Source: Hypomesus transpacificus (Eukaryota; Chordata; Actinopteri; Osmeriformes; Osmeridae). From it: a stretch of DNA of 64,000 bases. The notes under the pieces are model-generated. The model ran no database searches, was not told where the DNA came from, and saw only the letters and a list, made by a program, of their open reading frames with translations. Positions within the stretch are counted from its first letter, which is position 1, and each line of letters starts with the position of its first letter. Below are positions 1 to 12,186 of this stretch, one piece after another. The stretch lies in contig NC_061080.1 in the NCBI RefSeq assembly GCF_021917145.1, forward strand, positions 1,903,497 to 1,967,496, read 5' to 3'. A program made the position numbers and the translations under genes.

Positions 1-1101
1 CACGTTATGGCGTCCGGTTTCATTGATACATTTGTTTTCGGTTTACACGGGCTTCATATTGAGTCTGTCCGCATGACACAGTCGACATGGAAAATCTGTT
101 TGCCGAGACAAGTTTGCTGGCTGGGGACTTGTCCCTAACAGGCTGGCTAACGTGGTTAGCTCATGATGGATTGCCTTGATACTCAATATGGTTTCTGATG
201 ATTTAATTTGAGGCGGGCAAAGTCAAAGAGAAAGATTAGGGCGAGAATAAAGAATAGACCTTCTCGGCTTCTCTCTTTCAACCCCTAACAAGCGTGACGC
301 AGTCTGTCGAAATCCGAAAGCTTGCACTGAAAAGAGAGCGAGAGAGAGCGAGCTCGCTTTATCTGCTATTGAAATTAGACTTGAACTTTGGAAACGGAAA
401 GACCGCCCTCCTCACGGTTGTATAACGGCAGTGCTGCAGACGTCAAGGTGGGCTCAAAGACCACACTCGGTATGCAGAATACATTAAACCGGCCCAAAGT
501 GCCGTTTAAAGCCTTGGGTAGGCGCTTGTCGTTGGCAAAGAACTCCTTCACAGCTTCGCAGTTGTAAAGCATTGATGGACTCGGTCAGGCTTGTAGGCTT
601 CACACTGTACAGTGTCGTGACTTGTGTTCCAGGCAGGGTTTTTTTTTTCTTTCTTTCTATTAAAGACGCAGACTCGCTGCAAGGCGCACTTCACCAATGC
701 TCCTGCACTTAGACCTGTATCGGTATGGCATTCACGTTGACCCCAACATGACCTCGATTCCCCCTATTTCTCGGTGTCGCCCTCCCCGTTCCCCGTCTGC
801 CCCGGATCTGGCTCAGACAGCAGGTGCTGACGGCGTCGCCTCTTGTCGCGGTTTTGAATCTGCCTCGTCTAGCATCTCCTCTTCCTGCCCTTCTCCCTCC
901 CCCCCCACCACCTTCCGTCCCCGCCGCCGCCACAACAGTACAGATTTGTCGCCGTACCTAGCAACCGCCAGCGTTCACAACCCCTCTAAAGACAGTTTTG
1001 TGCTACATCTCCTGACGTTGTTGAGGGATGTTTGGTGGGTTGTGGCTCGACGCCATGCCTGCTCTGTCTCGGCGCTCCGTCAGTGGAGCTGAACCGCTAT
1101 T

Positions 1102-1142
1102 TGTGTGTGTGTGTGTGTGCGCGCGTGTGTGCGCGAGTGTGT
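1102..1142. repeat. (TG)n microsatellite, imperfect
   Basis: A run of TG dinucleotides is interrupted by CGCG steps. It is a simple sequence repeat with no coding context. Confidence 0.9.
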
Positions 1143-1614
1143 GAAGTGTGAATGAGAGGCAAAGATGTAAAGCGCTTTGAGTACCATAAAAAGGTACTAA
1201 AGGGAGAAAACGTGGGGCAGTCCATTGACTATTTAGCACGATAGAAGGAGCTGCAGCATTAATGCCTTTGACATTGCATCTCTCTCACTCAGCACCCAGC
1301 CTGAATGGGGTGGGGGGGTTCCACCTGGCTGGTTCACTTACAATGAAGGGCTTTGCTGTCACGCTCATGTCAAGTTTTGGCGCTCAAACCAGCTGGGGTT
1401 AGTCTTTGACTCTAATGTCATGGTGAAGTCTTCTGATATTAGCAGGAGATGGCTAATATCCATTGCCTTGTTGGAGTGAGGGTGGTTCCATGGTTTGGCA
1501 TTCGTATTAGCTTCATCCCTTCTGCCTTATCTGACTCATTATTAGCACCTGTTCTCTGCCTTCACTGTAAGCGATAAGGCTACACAAGCTGTGTTTGAGT
1601 AGGGGTGTCAAGTT

Positions 1615-1895
1615 CAGGCTCTCTGTGCCTGGTCTCTGTGCCTGGTATTACATGCCTGGTCTCTGTGCCTGGTCTCTGTACCTGGTATTACATGCCCTGG
1701 TCTCTGTGCCTGGTCTCTGTGCCTGGTATTACATGCCTTGTCTCTGTGCCTGGTCTCTGTGCCTGGTATTACATGCCTGGTCTCTGTACCTGGTATTACA
1801 TGCCTGGTCTCTGTGCCTGGTATTACATGCCCGGTCTCTGTGCCTGGTCTCTGTGCCTGGTCTCTGTGCTTGGTCTCTGTGCCTGGTATTACATG
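1615..1895. repeat. Minisatellite (VNTR) with mixed 13- and about 27-bp units
   Basis: The module GTGCCTGGTCTCT and its variant GTGCCTGGTATTACAT alternate about twenty times with few substitutions, so the block is a tandem repeat with higher-order structure. The repeat lacks stops in several frames on both strands, which produces spurious open frames of 70-140 codons here. Array length is likely polymorphic. Confidence 0.9.
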
Positions 1896-2587
1896 CTTAC
1901 TATGGCGCTCCCAGGCCACAAAAGCCCTGTGCAAGTCTGCCAAGCTCGGCTGAATATTTATGTATACACAGAGAGCTGCTGCTCTCCCTCCCCCATCTCT
2001 AGCTCGCTCTCCCTCCCGCATCTCTAGCTCTCTCTCCCTCCCGCATCTCTAGCTTTCTCTCTCTCTCCCTCTCAGGTGGGTGGGGGGGGAGGGGGGGGGA
2101 ATCAACTGAACAGCAGAGACTGAACATGACAGGCTGCGTTCCATCTCTCTACCTCCGTCATCCATCTCTCCTTTCCTCTCTCTTCTCCACTCACTCACTC
2201 ACTCACTCGCATACGCCTGTCTTTCTCTCCGTCTTACTGTTCTTCTCACCAGCTTGCACATGGAAATCCTCTCCTCTCCCGCTCCTCTCTGCCCTGGCTC
2301 CTTCACCTATCGCGACACATGATTGTGCCAGAGAGGGAGTCCATATGCTGAAGGAACAGACACGGCACCTGGCACCTGCGCCCCCCGGTCGCAGTGCCAT
2401 ACTGGCAGGTGGCGACGCGGCATCGCTGCCGTACCGTCTGTGGGGCTGGAGGCGAGAAGGCGAAGCCCCCCGGTGCCCCATGTGCCAGGGCCGCCCAGGC
2501 GTCTCATTAGTCCAGCCCATATGTGGGGTGGGGAGGATTGGGCTTGGATGGGTCACGACAGAGCCTCCTCCTTGCTGGAGACGTCCT

Positions 2588-2770
2588 ACACTGGGGGGGG
2601 GGGGGGGGGGGTGTTAGACTAGACTGGGGGAGGGGAGCGTATGGGGGGGTGTGTTAGACTAGACTGGGGGAGGGGAGGGTGGGGGGGTGTTAGACTAGAC
2701 TGGGGGAGGGGAGGGTGGGGGGGTGTTATATCAGACGGGGGGTGGGGCGTGGGGGGGGAAAGGGTGTTAG
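2588..2770. repeat. G-rich minisatellite, about 40-bp unit, after a poly-G run
   Basis: After a run of more than 20 G, the unit GTGTTAGACTAGACTGGGGG followed by AGGGGAG and a G-rich spacer recurs about three times, with a degenerate fourth copy. The G runs could form G-quadruplexes on this strand. Confidence 0.85.
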
Positions 2771-2921
2771 ACGAGGCTGGTGGTTCTTGCGTTTTTCGAG
2801 TCTCTCACACTTCTATTTGTCATTAAGGCGTCAATGTAACATTTGAAGTGTTGACGGCTATGTCTGTTGGCATAGTGCTTGTTTGTGCATTGATGTTTGA
2901 CCTGGTGTGTGAGCTATACTT

Positions 2922-2947
2922 TGTGTGTGTGTGTGTGTGTGTGTGTG
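2922..2947. repeat. (TG)n microsatellite
   Basis: An uninterrupted TG dinucleotide run. Confidence 0.9.
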
Positions 2948-3138
2948 AGAGCGTGTAGATACGACGGGGTCCCATCGTTTTCTCCCTCTACCCAGGAGTG
3001 GTTGACACACCGGAGTGCTGGAGCTCCCTCCTCAACTGACACAGTGTCCCTGAGTGGCTGTGTCACAGACTTAAGAAAAACTGGCACATCCATTTCCTGG
3101 AGCGAGCCCTCTGTCTTCCTCTTCCTCCTCCTCTTCCT

Positions 3139-3159
3139 CCCCCCCCCCCCCCCCCCCCC
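3139..3159. repeat. Poly-C tract
   Basis: A homopolymer C run of about 20 bases following a CTTCCTC-rich stretch. Confidence 0.9.
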
Positions 3160-3217
3160 ATCACCCACTCCAGATGGGAAATGATTCATCTTCTCTGAAT
3201 GGGCTGAGCCATACTTT

Positions 3218-3220
<3 letters not shown>

Positions 3221-3250
<30 letters not shown>
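3221..3250. repeat. (TG)n microsatellite
   Basis: An uninterrupted TG dinucleotide run of about 15 units. Confidence 0.9.
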
Positions 3251-3252
<2 letters not shown>

Positions 3253-4180
3253 CGGGCGTGGTTGAAAATTCAGACTGGTATGGGTGTGACATGAAGTTCC
3301 TGTGCAATGTGCCTGCATTCTCACAGTCCTGTGTCATGCCCCTCCCCCAACCCCCCTCCTCACATTTAGTTGTCCAATTTAAAATAATAACCAAAATGTA
3401 ACTCATTACTCCGCCATGAACAGGAAGTGCCATCGCTGAATCACTGTTTAATGCACTGTACATTCCATGTCGATGTACATGCCTCACTTCCTGTCCCATC
3501 CCACTCCGGTACTGTGAGCCAACAGTGGCAGCTGGTGGCGATGGTAAAACACCTTTCCTTACCGCCCCTGACTCACGCACCTGTAGGTCTCTCCTGTGCC
3601 CATAGCAGCCCACAGCCCAGCGCCGGCTCCCAGCCTTGTCCGGCCGGAAACGGCAGTGCCGTTGGTCACAGTTACTTTACATTCCAGACCGGTTTGTGTT
3701 TTGCGTGCATCATAAAGTCAACAAGGGCTAGTTCCTCTGAAGTTACCCGCCTCGTGGTCAGGTTCCTCTCCCACGCTGCGGTCGTCGGATAAACAGATAC
3801 TCTTGCTGCTCTTATCAGATCGAGCGGAATAAGCAAAAAGAAGAACCTGTTTCTGAGTAGGCATGACTCATCAGCAACGGCTCTGCTCCAAGGGTCCGTT
3901 TCACCACGTTCACAACCACACAGCCGGTTGGCGTCTAGACTGCTGGAAGGCGAGTCGCCTACGCCAGACGTGCGCCGTTAAGAATACGAAGCTTAGCCCC
4001 TCCTCTTTCGAAATCCCTCCCTCGCGCCTCCACTCTCCTTTCTTCCTCGTCATCCCCCCCCTCCACTCTCCTTTCCTCCTCCTCATCCCCCCCTCCACTC
4101 CGCATGCTGTCGCTTACCTCCCCACCTTTCCCCGTCTTCACGCCTCTCTCCACCCCTCGTTCGCTTCGTTCCTCTCGTCT

Positions 4181-4201
4181 CCCCCCCCCCCCCCCCCCCC
4201 C
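4181..4201. repeat. Poly-C tract inside a CT-rich stretch
   Basis: A homopolymer C run within a strongly pyrimidine-rich plus strand (about 4000-4360). The composition is low complexity rather than coding. Confidence 0.85.
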
Positions 4202-6411
4202 GCGCGCGTCCATCCCTCCGTCCCGTGCTTCCCCTTCACCTCCACTTTCCCTCCTTTCACGGGCTTTCTCTTCCTTTAGCTGTCATACTTCCTTCCTCAG
4301 GGTGCAGGGTGGGTGTGTCAGCTACAACCCTCCCCACCCCCGCCCCCCCCTTTCCCGCCTCTTTAATGAATGACTGGCATCCAGAGCATCTAGAATATGG
4401 AGGGAGCTAGGGAGGAAAGGAGAGGTAGGAGGCGGAGTCATTGAACGCCGATGGGAAGTCCTCTGGTAGATCAGAGTTGTGGTGCGGCGACTTCTGTGCA
4501 GCGCGTGTTGATGTTGACATGCCACTTGTTTGGTGTGTGTTGCGTAGCAGAGCCTACTTTATACTTTTAATGCACTGATGTGTGTGTGTGTGTGTGTTGG
4601 TTCCCTCAGCTAAAGCCTCCAAGGAGGCTTGACTAGGGGAAAAGGAAGTCTTTTGTTTGCTGTGGAACAATGCTGTGAATGAGACAGTGTGGGGCTGAAA
4701 CAGGAGTCATAACAGGGCAGGGGTGGGGGGCGTGGACGTACCGGTAATGGCTTACTGCACTGAAGGGGTACCAGTGTGCGTGGGCTTCCTAGTTTCAACA
4801 GCCAAGCTTGGCCTGGGTCCTGACGCAGAGACTATGACTGTTACCAGGAAGATTTAGACATGTGGACGCTTGTGTGTGCCGTAGTTCCTTGAGGAGGGAA
4901 TGTTTTTGTCGTAGCGATTTCCTTCTCCAGTTTAGTTCTAGGCCTTGGTTCACAGCCTGTTCTGTTACTCTTTAACCAAGTGGTCAGTGTCATGAAAGCT
5001 CCCTTGGGAGAAGTTGGCTGTCGGCACAGAGCCAGCTTCGAGTTGAACCTAGACCCACTGAGGAGTCACAGTAGCCAGGTAACACTAAAGCTTGCGCGTT
5101 GGATTTGAGTGGAGGACATTGACTGGGTGTGGTCATGCTAGTACACAACACTCCATTCTAGGCTTCTTCCAGAGGTGATGGCCAACCTGACACCTTAACT
5201 GGGTTTTCGAAAGATAACAAAATGGCTGTCATTATATTTTCCCACTACTTTCCTCTCAGGTTATGGGTCGGTTGCAGGTTGAGGGTAATGACCCCTGGAG
5301 TGTTAAACTCCTTTGTGTCCTGAATCTAGTTACAGAGACACTGATGCCATACCTGCCGTTGGTCATGAGAGAAAAGGAACAACCGTGGGGAACTAGAGGA
5401 TGAATAAAAACGAGCATACTCTTATGCAATGTGTTTGTTTATTTGAAACACTTGTTATTGTGGTTGCAATGGCCAGCCTGTTTTTTGCGAGCTTGACTTA
5501 CCTCTCAGTTATTGCTCAGCAGTGGAGCGTTTCCTTGTAAACAGTGTCCAAGCCACGGTGTCGACAGTGCTAATATTTGCGCCCACCTAATATTTAATTT
5601 GTTAAATGTGTGTGTGGATAAAATGTAATTTAAACCAGGTTTCAGTGGAAAAACACAGACCCATAGGGTTATATTCCTACATTTTTGTTTCTGACATTCT
5701 TGCGTACTTCTAGCATCAGTTTCAATTGTTTCATCATGCCTCCACTTAACCCCCACCCCGCACCTTCCCCCAACCGTGAAATACCGACTTTTGTCCCAAC
5801 AACATGTCGATATGCTGCGGAGTCTCTTCGTTCTAGACACTCTCACGCCTGAGGACCAGACATCATTCTGCCTCTGATCACATTTGGCAGCTCTGTTTAC
5901 GTCTCCAGGGCTGCCGTTACACCAAACTAGGCCGACGGCCGTTGCACTGTCCAGTCGGCTGAAACATGGGTTTGTATAATGCGACTGTTGATATGAAATA
6001 ACGTCCAATAAAAAAAGCCCCCAGACCTTTCTGATAATAGGTCATGGGTCTGATAAATTTGCGTCGGGCCGTAAGCATTCCAGCCATGCTCAGAGGGGTA
6101 AATTCACTACCGAATTATTGTTTTACCAACCGTAATAGGTTAACTAAGTAGCCTGCTGTTGGCATAGCAAAGCCACTCCTTGCTTGACTCAGAGCTACTC
6201 TACCTAATGTGTTTCCAGAGAAAGAATTCTAATGGGAACAAATGGACCAGCAAATAGCCTTATAGTCGATTGAGGAGGAGTTCGGCCTGGATGCGCGATC
6301 ACGCAACCTACCCCGTACCGTAGCTCGTAGCCAGACACCCAGACCCTTTCCCAGGGCAGCTCTGGTCTGTGGTAGAGTTGGGTAGCGTGACTGCCCTGCA
6401 GGAGGCTGTTG

Positions 6412-6758
6412 TTAAAGGCCAGGGTAGGCAGTGTTGTTGAGAAGCACTTTTTGTCATATTTGCTGACACATACTGATAGTAGCCAATAAATCGAAAGGTT
6501 TGGCAGTAAAATTAAATCAATCCGATATCTGTGGGCTGGAAGGACTGTGAAAAAAACGACCAATCATTAAGGTCTGACCGGCACTAATGATTGGACAGCA
6601 TCCGGACCGAATACATTGATTGGATGGGCTACTTGTCTGTCTACCTACTTCCGGCAGTAGTCATTCAGCTGTTCATGTGTTTTGGATGAGCGACTTTGTA
6701 GGGAGGGGTGGTTTGAAGCCTTTCAAACTCCAGCAAAACTTGCCTATCCTGCCTTTAA
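6412..6758. mobile_element. TTAA-flanked MITE (piggyBac-type target site)
   Basis: TTAA at 6412-6415 is followed by AGGCCAGGGTAGGCAGTGTT. TTAA at 6755-6758 is preceded by a sequence whose reverse complement begins AGGCAGGATAGGCAAGTTTT. The two ends therefore form an imperfect inverted repeat of about 25 bases, directly bordered by TTAA, as expected of piggyBac-type insertions. The roughly 340-base interior carries no transposase. An internal palindrome (CCAATCATTA ... TAATGATTGG) lies near 6570-6595. Confidence 0.65.
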
Positions 6759-8300
6759 GGCTAGTGGTCTCGCTATGTAGATGACCTAGGGCAATTTCGT
6801 GGATTGGACAAAGATTTAGCTGAGCCTGTTCGTCTCAAGCTGGCAATCAATCCTGATCCACTTCCTGGCGGGTGTGTGGCGCTTACGACCTCTCACCTCT
6901 ATGACCAGGAGAAAATGGATCCAAAAGGGAAGCATTCACCACCACCTGCCTTTCAGACGTGTCTCCTACCTCTGAGGCAATGACGGGGTTGGGGGAGCAG
7001 CTCACTGCTCCAGTGTCTGGCTAGCGGTGTGTGTCCCCCACCCCTTGCAAATGAACCGCGAGCTAGCTACCGTAGGGCTCCCTAGGGAGTGGGCTGGTGG
7101 TAGACCTCTGTGGATGACACAGCGTCTGGGGCAGTACCTGGCTGCAGTCTCCCTCTGTGGCCTGACAATGGAAGAGCTGGGGTTAACCCGCTTGGTTGGG
7201 ACGTAGGGCAAACACAACACACCACGCCTCAGCGGCGTGTCATGGCGATAAAGTCCTGGCAGGCTTAGAGATTCCAGAAGCCCAAAAGTGGATTAGCAGG
7301 GGGTAAGCAACAGTCATGGTCGGGGTCAGAGTGGGGTTGAGGGTGGGGGGCTGACTGCCTTATGGGTAGGGAATCCCCTTTAGAAGAAGCTTGTGGGGGA
7401 AACTCCCTGATGCTCTGACATTAGTGGTCAGCTGGTCCAGGGGATGTCAAAGCACTCAAGTACACATTCACGCCTTCCAGGGAAATCTCTCCCGCTCCAC
7501 TCACGCCGAGTGGTACACCACAGTAGCTAGGCGGCAGCCATTTTGTGACCTCCGTTTAACCATGTTATTCCCCATGAATCTCCCCCTGTGAGGCTTCACC
7601 ACTGTGCCCCATGGTTATTCATCACAAACAAAGTTTTTGAGCAAACTGGCCCAACCTTGACTGAAAAGCTTGTCTGTTTTTCCGGGGGGGGGGGGAGGCT
7701 AAACGTTCACGGGTCCATCAATAATGCAGGGTGTTTGTGTGAAGAAGATACCACGTGTGGTGCCACTGAGAATAAAGCAGTGTCTCCTTGTCCTCCTTCC
7801 TTCCTGCTCTAGGCCATAAATTAGCTTTCAGAACTTGTGCGTTGGATCATTGGGCGTTTAAGAGGCTAACGCTCTCGCACAGTTCTCTTGAGGCTATGTG
7901 GGCTTGTTCCATCTGCGATTTACGCAGTCTATACCTTGTCACCAGAGAGGTAAGTGGGTCGAGACTTTGTGTGTGTGCGCCCTAATCAAGCCAGACTGCA
8001 TGCATGGGTGGTTCTGCAGGGATGCTCATCAACCTGCTACCCTTGACACGGACCCTGCCACTCTAGTTGGCACGGCACCACGGCTGGCGTTGGTGTCCTG
8101 AACCAGCAAGCACTCTGGAAAACATCAGCATTTCATTCAAGGCTTTGTAAGCAACCCCACCACACATCGGCTAAAGTCTCCCCTTGTACTGCAGGTCAGA
8201 TCAGACCTTCTCCAACCTCCACTAGGCTTCTCGAGTGTCGCTCGTTTCATATCATCCGTCGGTCCGGCCCTTTGTGGTTCCTCTCATCCATTCATCGCAG

Positions 8301-8414
8301 GGCGGCCTGATCTACCCGGTAACAGAGCCCAGCAAAGCCAGGGGAGAGGTCATTGATGTGGTGAAAAGAGGCTTTTACCTCAGTCTGGGGGAGACAGTGG
8401 AGAGCAGTGTGCAG
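8301..8414 (+). CDS. Unassigned coding exon of a plus-strand gene
   Basis: This is a 38-codon open exon bounded by a clean acceptor (TTCATCGCAG) and a donor (GTAATC), in phase 0 at both ends, with coding-like codon choice. It translates to a segment beginning GGLIYPVTEPSKARG and ending GETVESSVQ. I do not recognise the protein. The GLI.PVT pattern followed by a VVKRG-type segment is faintly like plakin repeats, but that is a guess. No flanking exon could be found: upstream is repeat-rich, and downstream runs into N gaps within 1.1 kb. It could be an isolated exon of a gene whose other exons lie in the gaps or outside the window. Confidence 0.5.
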
Positions 8415-9443
8415 GTAATCCTCTAATCTCCATTAGCGTTGGGTAACAGGAGACCTGCAAGTCCCCTAGCTTTAACCATGCTAGCTACCGCTCCCAGCTT
8501 TAGCTCGCCACGCTATCTTGTTTCCGCTGCAACGCGAGAGCGTTTGTGGTCGCCGCGGGTTACGACCTCCTGTCGCCATGGGACGCGACCCTCATCTGTT
8601 GGCCGATTGCTGGGCCATGCGTGACCAAAGCTTGACCAGGAAGCTGCCGTAACCCTCCTATGACCTGAAAACACCGTGCAAGACACCACGAAGGTTTGAT
8701 ACAGGAAGCCGAGGGGAGTCTACTCTTGTATAAGGTTAAACTATTTTAGCCGTTCTCCTATCGGCTCTGTTCAAGCACTTAGCCGGGTCGTCAAACCACT
8801 TGGATTCCTGTTAATCCTCAATTAGTAAGAGCAGGACACAGTGCCCTGGGCTTTTAAATGGCAAGTCCTGTCCTGTGTAACTGAGCACTTTGGCCTCAGC
8901 CAAGAACCTGACCTTCTATGGCGGTCAGTCACAACTCGCTGCTTTTGGCGATAATCGCACGGCGGACATTTTGTCCCTCGGGATGCGTCCCCGTCGCCCC
9001 CCCCCCCCCCCCCATCTCGTCCTCCTGGCCCGCCTCCAAGCGCAGTGGCTGGCCTGGGTGTCATTTCCCAGCTGACGAGCTGATTGGTAGTTGTCCCACT
9101 CGCAGACGAGGCGGCGTCATTTGGCCTCGTCTCGCCGGGATCATCCTGGCCTGCGGCGTTGCCGTTCCCTCCGGTGTCCTGTGTCATTTTGGTCTGCGTT
9201 TCTGGTCTCCAGATTGAACGTGTCTTCGTATCGGATAACTCGTGTCGTCATTTCTGTGGGCGTTTTGGGTCAGTGTGTGTGATATTTCGGTGTGTGTGTG
9301 TGGGGGGAACTCTCGGAGATGGCGGAGGCTTGACGTAGGGTGTGGCCGACAGACAGTGGGACCCACACACGTTTGTGTGTCTGCATGTGTTTGTTTATCT
9401 GCGGTGCGAGGACATTTGCATGGCGACCCGAAGCGGTCAAACC
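8415..9443. other. Non-coding stretch before the first N run
   Basis: A short poly-C tract near 9000 and TG-rich sequence near 9290-9400 are visible. The open frames here are short and show no family motif. I see no exon with convincing splice sites. Confidence 0.4.
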
Positions 9444-9943
9444 NNNNNNNNNNNNNNNNNNNNNNNNNNNNNNNNNNNNNNNNNNNNNNNNNNNNNNNNN
9501 NNNNNNNNNNNNNNNNNNNNNNNNNNNNNNNNNNNNNNNNNNNNNNNNNNNNNNNNNNNNNNNNNNNNNNNNNNNNNNNNNNNNNNNNNNNNNNNNNNNN
9601 NNNNNNNNNNNNNNNNNNNNNNNNNNNNNNNNNNNNNNNNNNNNNNNNNNNNNNNNNNNNNNNNNNNNNNNNNNNNNNNNNNNNNNNNNNNNNNNNNNNN
9701 NNNNNNNNNNNNNNNNNNNNNNNNNNNNNNNNNNNNNNNNNNNNNNNNNNNNNNNNNNNNNNNNNNNNNNNNNNNNNNNNNNNNNNNNNNNNNNNNNNNN
9801 NNNNNNNNNNNNNNNNNNNNNNNNNNNNNNNNNNNNNNNNNNNNNNNNNNNNNNNNNNNNNNNNNNNNNNNNNNNNNNNNNNNNNNNNNNNNNNNNNNNN
9901 NNNNNNNNNNNNNNNNNNNNNNNNNNNNNNNNNNNNNNNNNNN
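9444..9943. other. Assembly gap (500 N)
   Basis: An exact run of 500 undetermined bases, typical of a gap of unknown size. Open frames that cross it consist of undetermined residues. Confidence 0.99.
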
Positions 9944-10533
9944 GAGAGGGGAGGAGAGGAGAGGAGAGGAGAGAAGGGAGAGAGGAGAGGGGAGAGGAGA
10001 GAGGGAGGAGAGAGGAGAGGGAGTGGAGAGGAGGGGAGAGGAGAGGGGAGAGGAGAGAGGGGAGGAGAGAGGGAGGAGAGGAGAGGAGAGGGAGGAGAGG
10101 AGGAGGAGAGGGAGAGGAGAGGAGGGGAGAGGAGAGGGGAGAGGAGAGGAGGGGAGAGGAGAGAGGGGAGAGGAGAGAGAGGGGAGGAGGAGGAGAGGAG
10201 AGGAGAGGAGAGGGGAGAGGAGAGGAGGAGAGGGAGAGGAGGAGGGGAGAGGAGAGTGGAGAGGAGGGAGAGGGGAGAGGGAGAGGAGAGAGGAGAGGAG
10301 AGAGGAGGAGAGGGGGAGAGGGAGAGGGAGAGGAGAGAGGGAGAGAGGAGAGGAGAGGGGAGAGGGAGCGAGGAGAGAGGGAGGAGAGGAGGGAGAGGAG
10401 AGGAGGGGAGAGGAGAGAGGGAGAGGAGAGAGGGAGAGGAGAGAGAGGGAGAGGAGGAGCGGGAGAGGAGGAGAGGAGAGGAGAGGAGAGGAGAGGGAGA
10501 GAAGAGGAAGCGGGACGCAGGAGGGCTCGCAAG
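9944..10533. repeat. GA-rich satellite, (GGAGA)n-like
   Basis: About 590 bases of almost pure purine on the plus strand, built from GGAGA, GAGAGG and GGGAGA variants, sit between two N runs. Such polypurine tracts can fold as triplexes and commonly break assemblies. The long Glu/Arg/Gly and Ser/Pro/Leu frames across it are artefacts of composition. Confidence 0.95.
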
Positions 10534-10633
10534 NNNNNNNNNNNNNNNNNNNNNNNNNNNNNNNNNNNNNNNNNNNNNNNNNNNNNNNNNNNNNNNNNNN
10601 NNNNNNNNNNNNNNNNNNNNNNNNNNNNNNNNN
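10534..10633. other. Assembly gap (100 N)
   Basis: An exact run of 100 undetermined bases at the distal edge of the GA satellite. Confidence 0.99.
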
Positions 10634-11895
10634 GGGGAAGATTGGGCTAAGTCCAACCCCTTGCCAGTTTCAAGTCAGGTCCTGCACTCTGCCTTGTCAG
10701 TCTGCCTGTCAGTGTCGTTAGAGAGGATCTCGCAAAGCAGATGATTTGCTGGATATAGACAGGATAAAAAAGATCAAAGGTTTGTACACATTTTTCATTT
10801 ACGCTCACATATGCTGAAAAGTTTAGGAAACTTGTTTGCGGTTGATGCACCATACAGGGATGCCGTGCGTGTTCTCGTTCTTAAGTTTTTAATGCAAGAG
10901 TTTACGATGTATTCAACATATGTTTATAAAAAGATAGCGGTAGATTTTAAAGTGAAAATTAGAGAATATTTGTGAAATCCTGTATGGATATTTAATTCAA
11001 CTTTTAAAGAACACAAAACTGCCAAATCTGCCTCCCCCCTGTTGGGATCGCGGAGTTGCATTGCAGACCGTGGGAACCAATTGCGGCAATTAATGTTCCT
11101 ATAGATATGGTACATTTTCAGATATATGCTATTTAACGACATGACCCGACAGATGTAATTCGTTTTGATTACATTTTTTTTTATCATTAAAGAAGAACAA
11201 AAGTTGCCGCATTGCTATTGTGTGTAGAATGTTTCAGAACATTATTTTCCAACACCCGTCAGCTACAGATTGAACGTGATTGAACGTGGTTTTTGGACCA
11301 TTGGTTCAATGTTAATACATGACAAGAACCAGTTCTATCAATGAAATCATTACAATGCACGAGATAAGACGCAAAAGAATGCGAGCCCAATCTAACATCA
11401 AACATCCAACATCAAATAGGCCTACATGCATCAATGTGATCGCTCTGGTTTCTGTTGCATTTCGATCACTGGTTATTTACATAGCTCCACAGATGAGTGT
11501 TTAAAAAATCGCATGCTTTTTGTAAGTGCTTCTGCACCAATTAAACCTCACCTTGACTGTGTCATTAGGAATCGGGCACGTGTGACAAATTCACGCACGC
11601 ATGTTATTACATTGATTGTTTTATCATGATTAACATTAAATTACGCTGTACTCACTTGAGGTAGGTTAGGGTGTGCTTGATAGTATGACACATTGAAAAA
11701 TAATAATTTTTACACTCTTGTGCTCACTCTAATAATGTAACTAAGTGGTTGAGTGTTCATATTTTCGATAAATAATTCACATTCACACAAAGATTACAAC
11801 ACTTAAACCCCATTTACAAATTACAATTTCCACACTGATTTCATTATTTGTGTTATCTCTGACTCATGCCATCTGCCTTGTGTTTTTATTTTCAG
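10634..11895. other. AT-rich spacer or intron upstream of s1pr5
   Basis: No coding exon is seen. The stretch ends in a good acceptor (TTTTATTTTCAG, ending 11895), so at least part of it is probably the intron separating an unseen 5' untranslated exon of s1pr5 from its coding exon. Confidence 0.5.
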
Positions 11896-12186
11896 TATTT
11901 GGAACACTTCATTCAGAGCGCAAGAGCAACTCCTAGTGGTGAGAGTAATAATATTTATCAGCAAGGAAAGCCAACCTACAGCTGTGTCACTGCCATGTCA
12001 CGCAAAGCGGACTTGGATTTCATCAAATCTATTCATCTTTGGAGCTACGAGAGGAGCCAGCCGATGTTCACATAACCTCGTCAACAGTTTCAGCCGCACC
12101 ATTTCGACTCGCATCGACCTTCAGCAGAGACATGAAAAGGACTATGTCATACTCATAACCGTAATCAAAAACACACCGACAATAAC

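Larger units (their letters stand above)
1..8300. other. Gene-poor region with simple repeats
   Basis: I find no recognisable coding exon in this stretch on either strand. It holds TG and C tracts, two minisatellites (1615-1895 and 2611-2770), a CT-rich stretch at 4000-4360 and a MITE at 6412-6758, each listed separately where clear. Open frames of 60-167 codons occur, for example 5505-6008 on the minus strand, but they lack splice context, family motifs and conserved-looking composition. A good donor-like site (AGAG then GTAAGT near 7949) follows an acceptor-like site near 7811, so a small untranslated or fast-evolving exon there is possible but unproven. The exon at 8301 implies that a plus-strand gene crosses at least part of this region. 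Confidence 0.5.

Noticed and set aside
1595-2027. Open frames of 70-140 codons on both strands
   Set aside because: They are translations of the tandem repeat, open because the unit lacks stops.
5505-6008. 167-codon minus-strand frame
   Set aside because: No family motif, no splice context, random-looking composition.
9184-10744. Several frames of 420-500 codons on both strands
   Set aside because: They run through the N gaps and the GA satellite; the residues are undetermined or Glu/Arg/Gly and Ser/Pro/Leu repeats.
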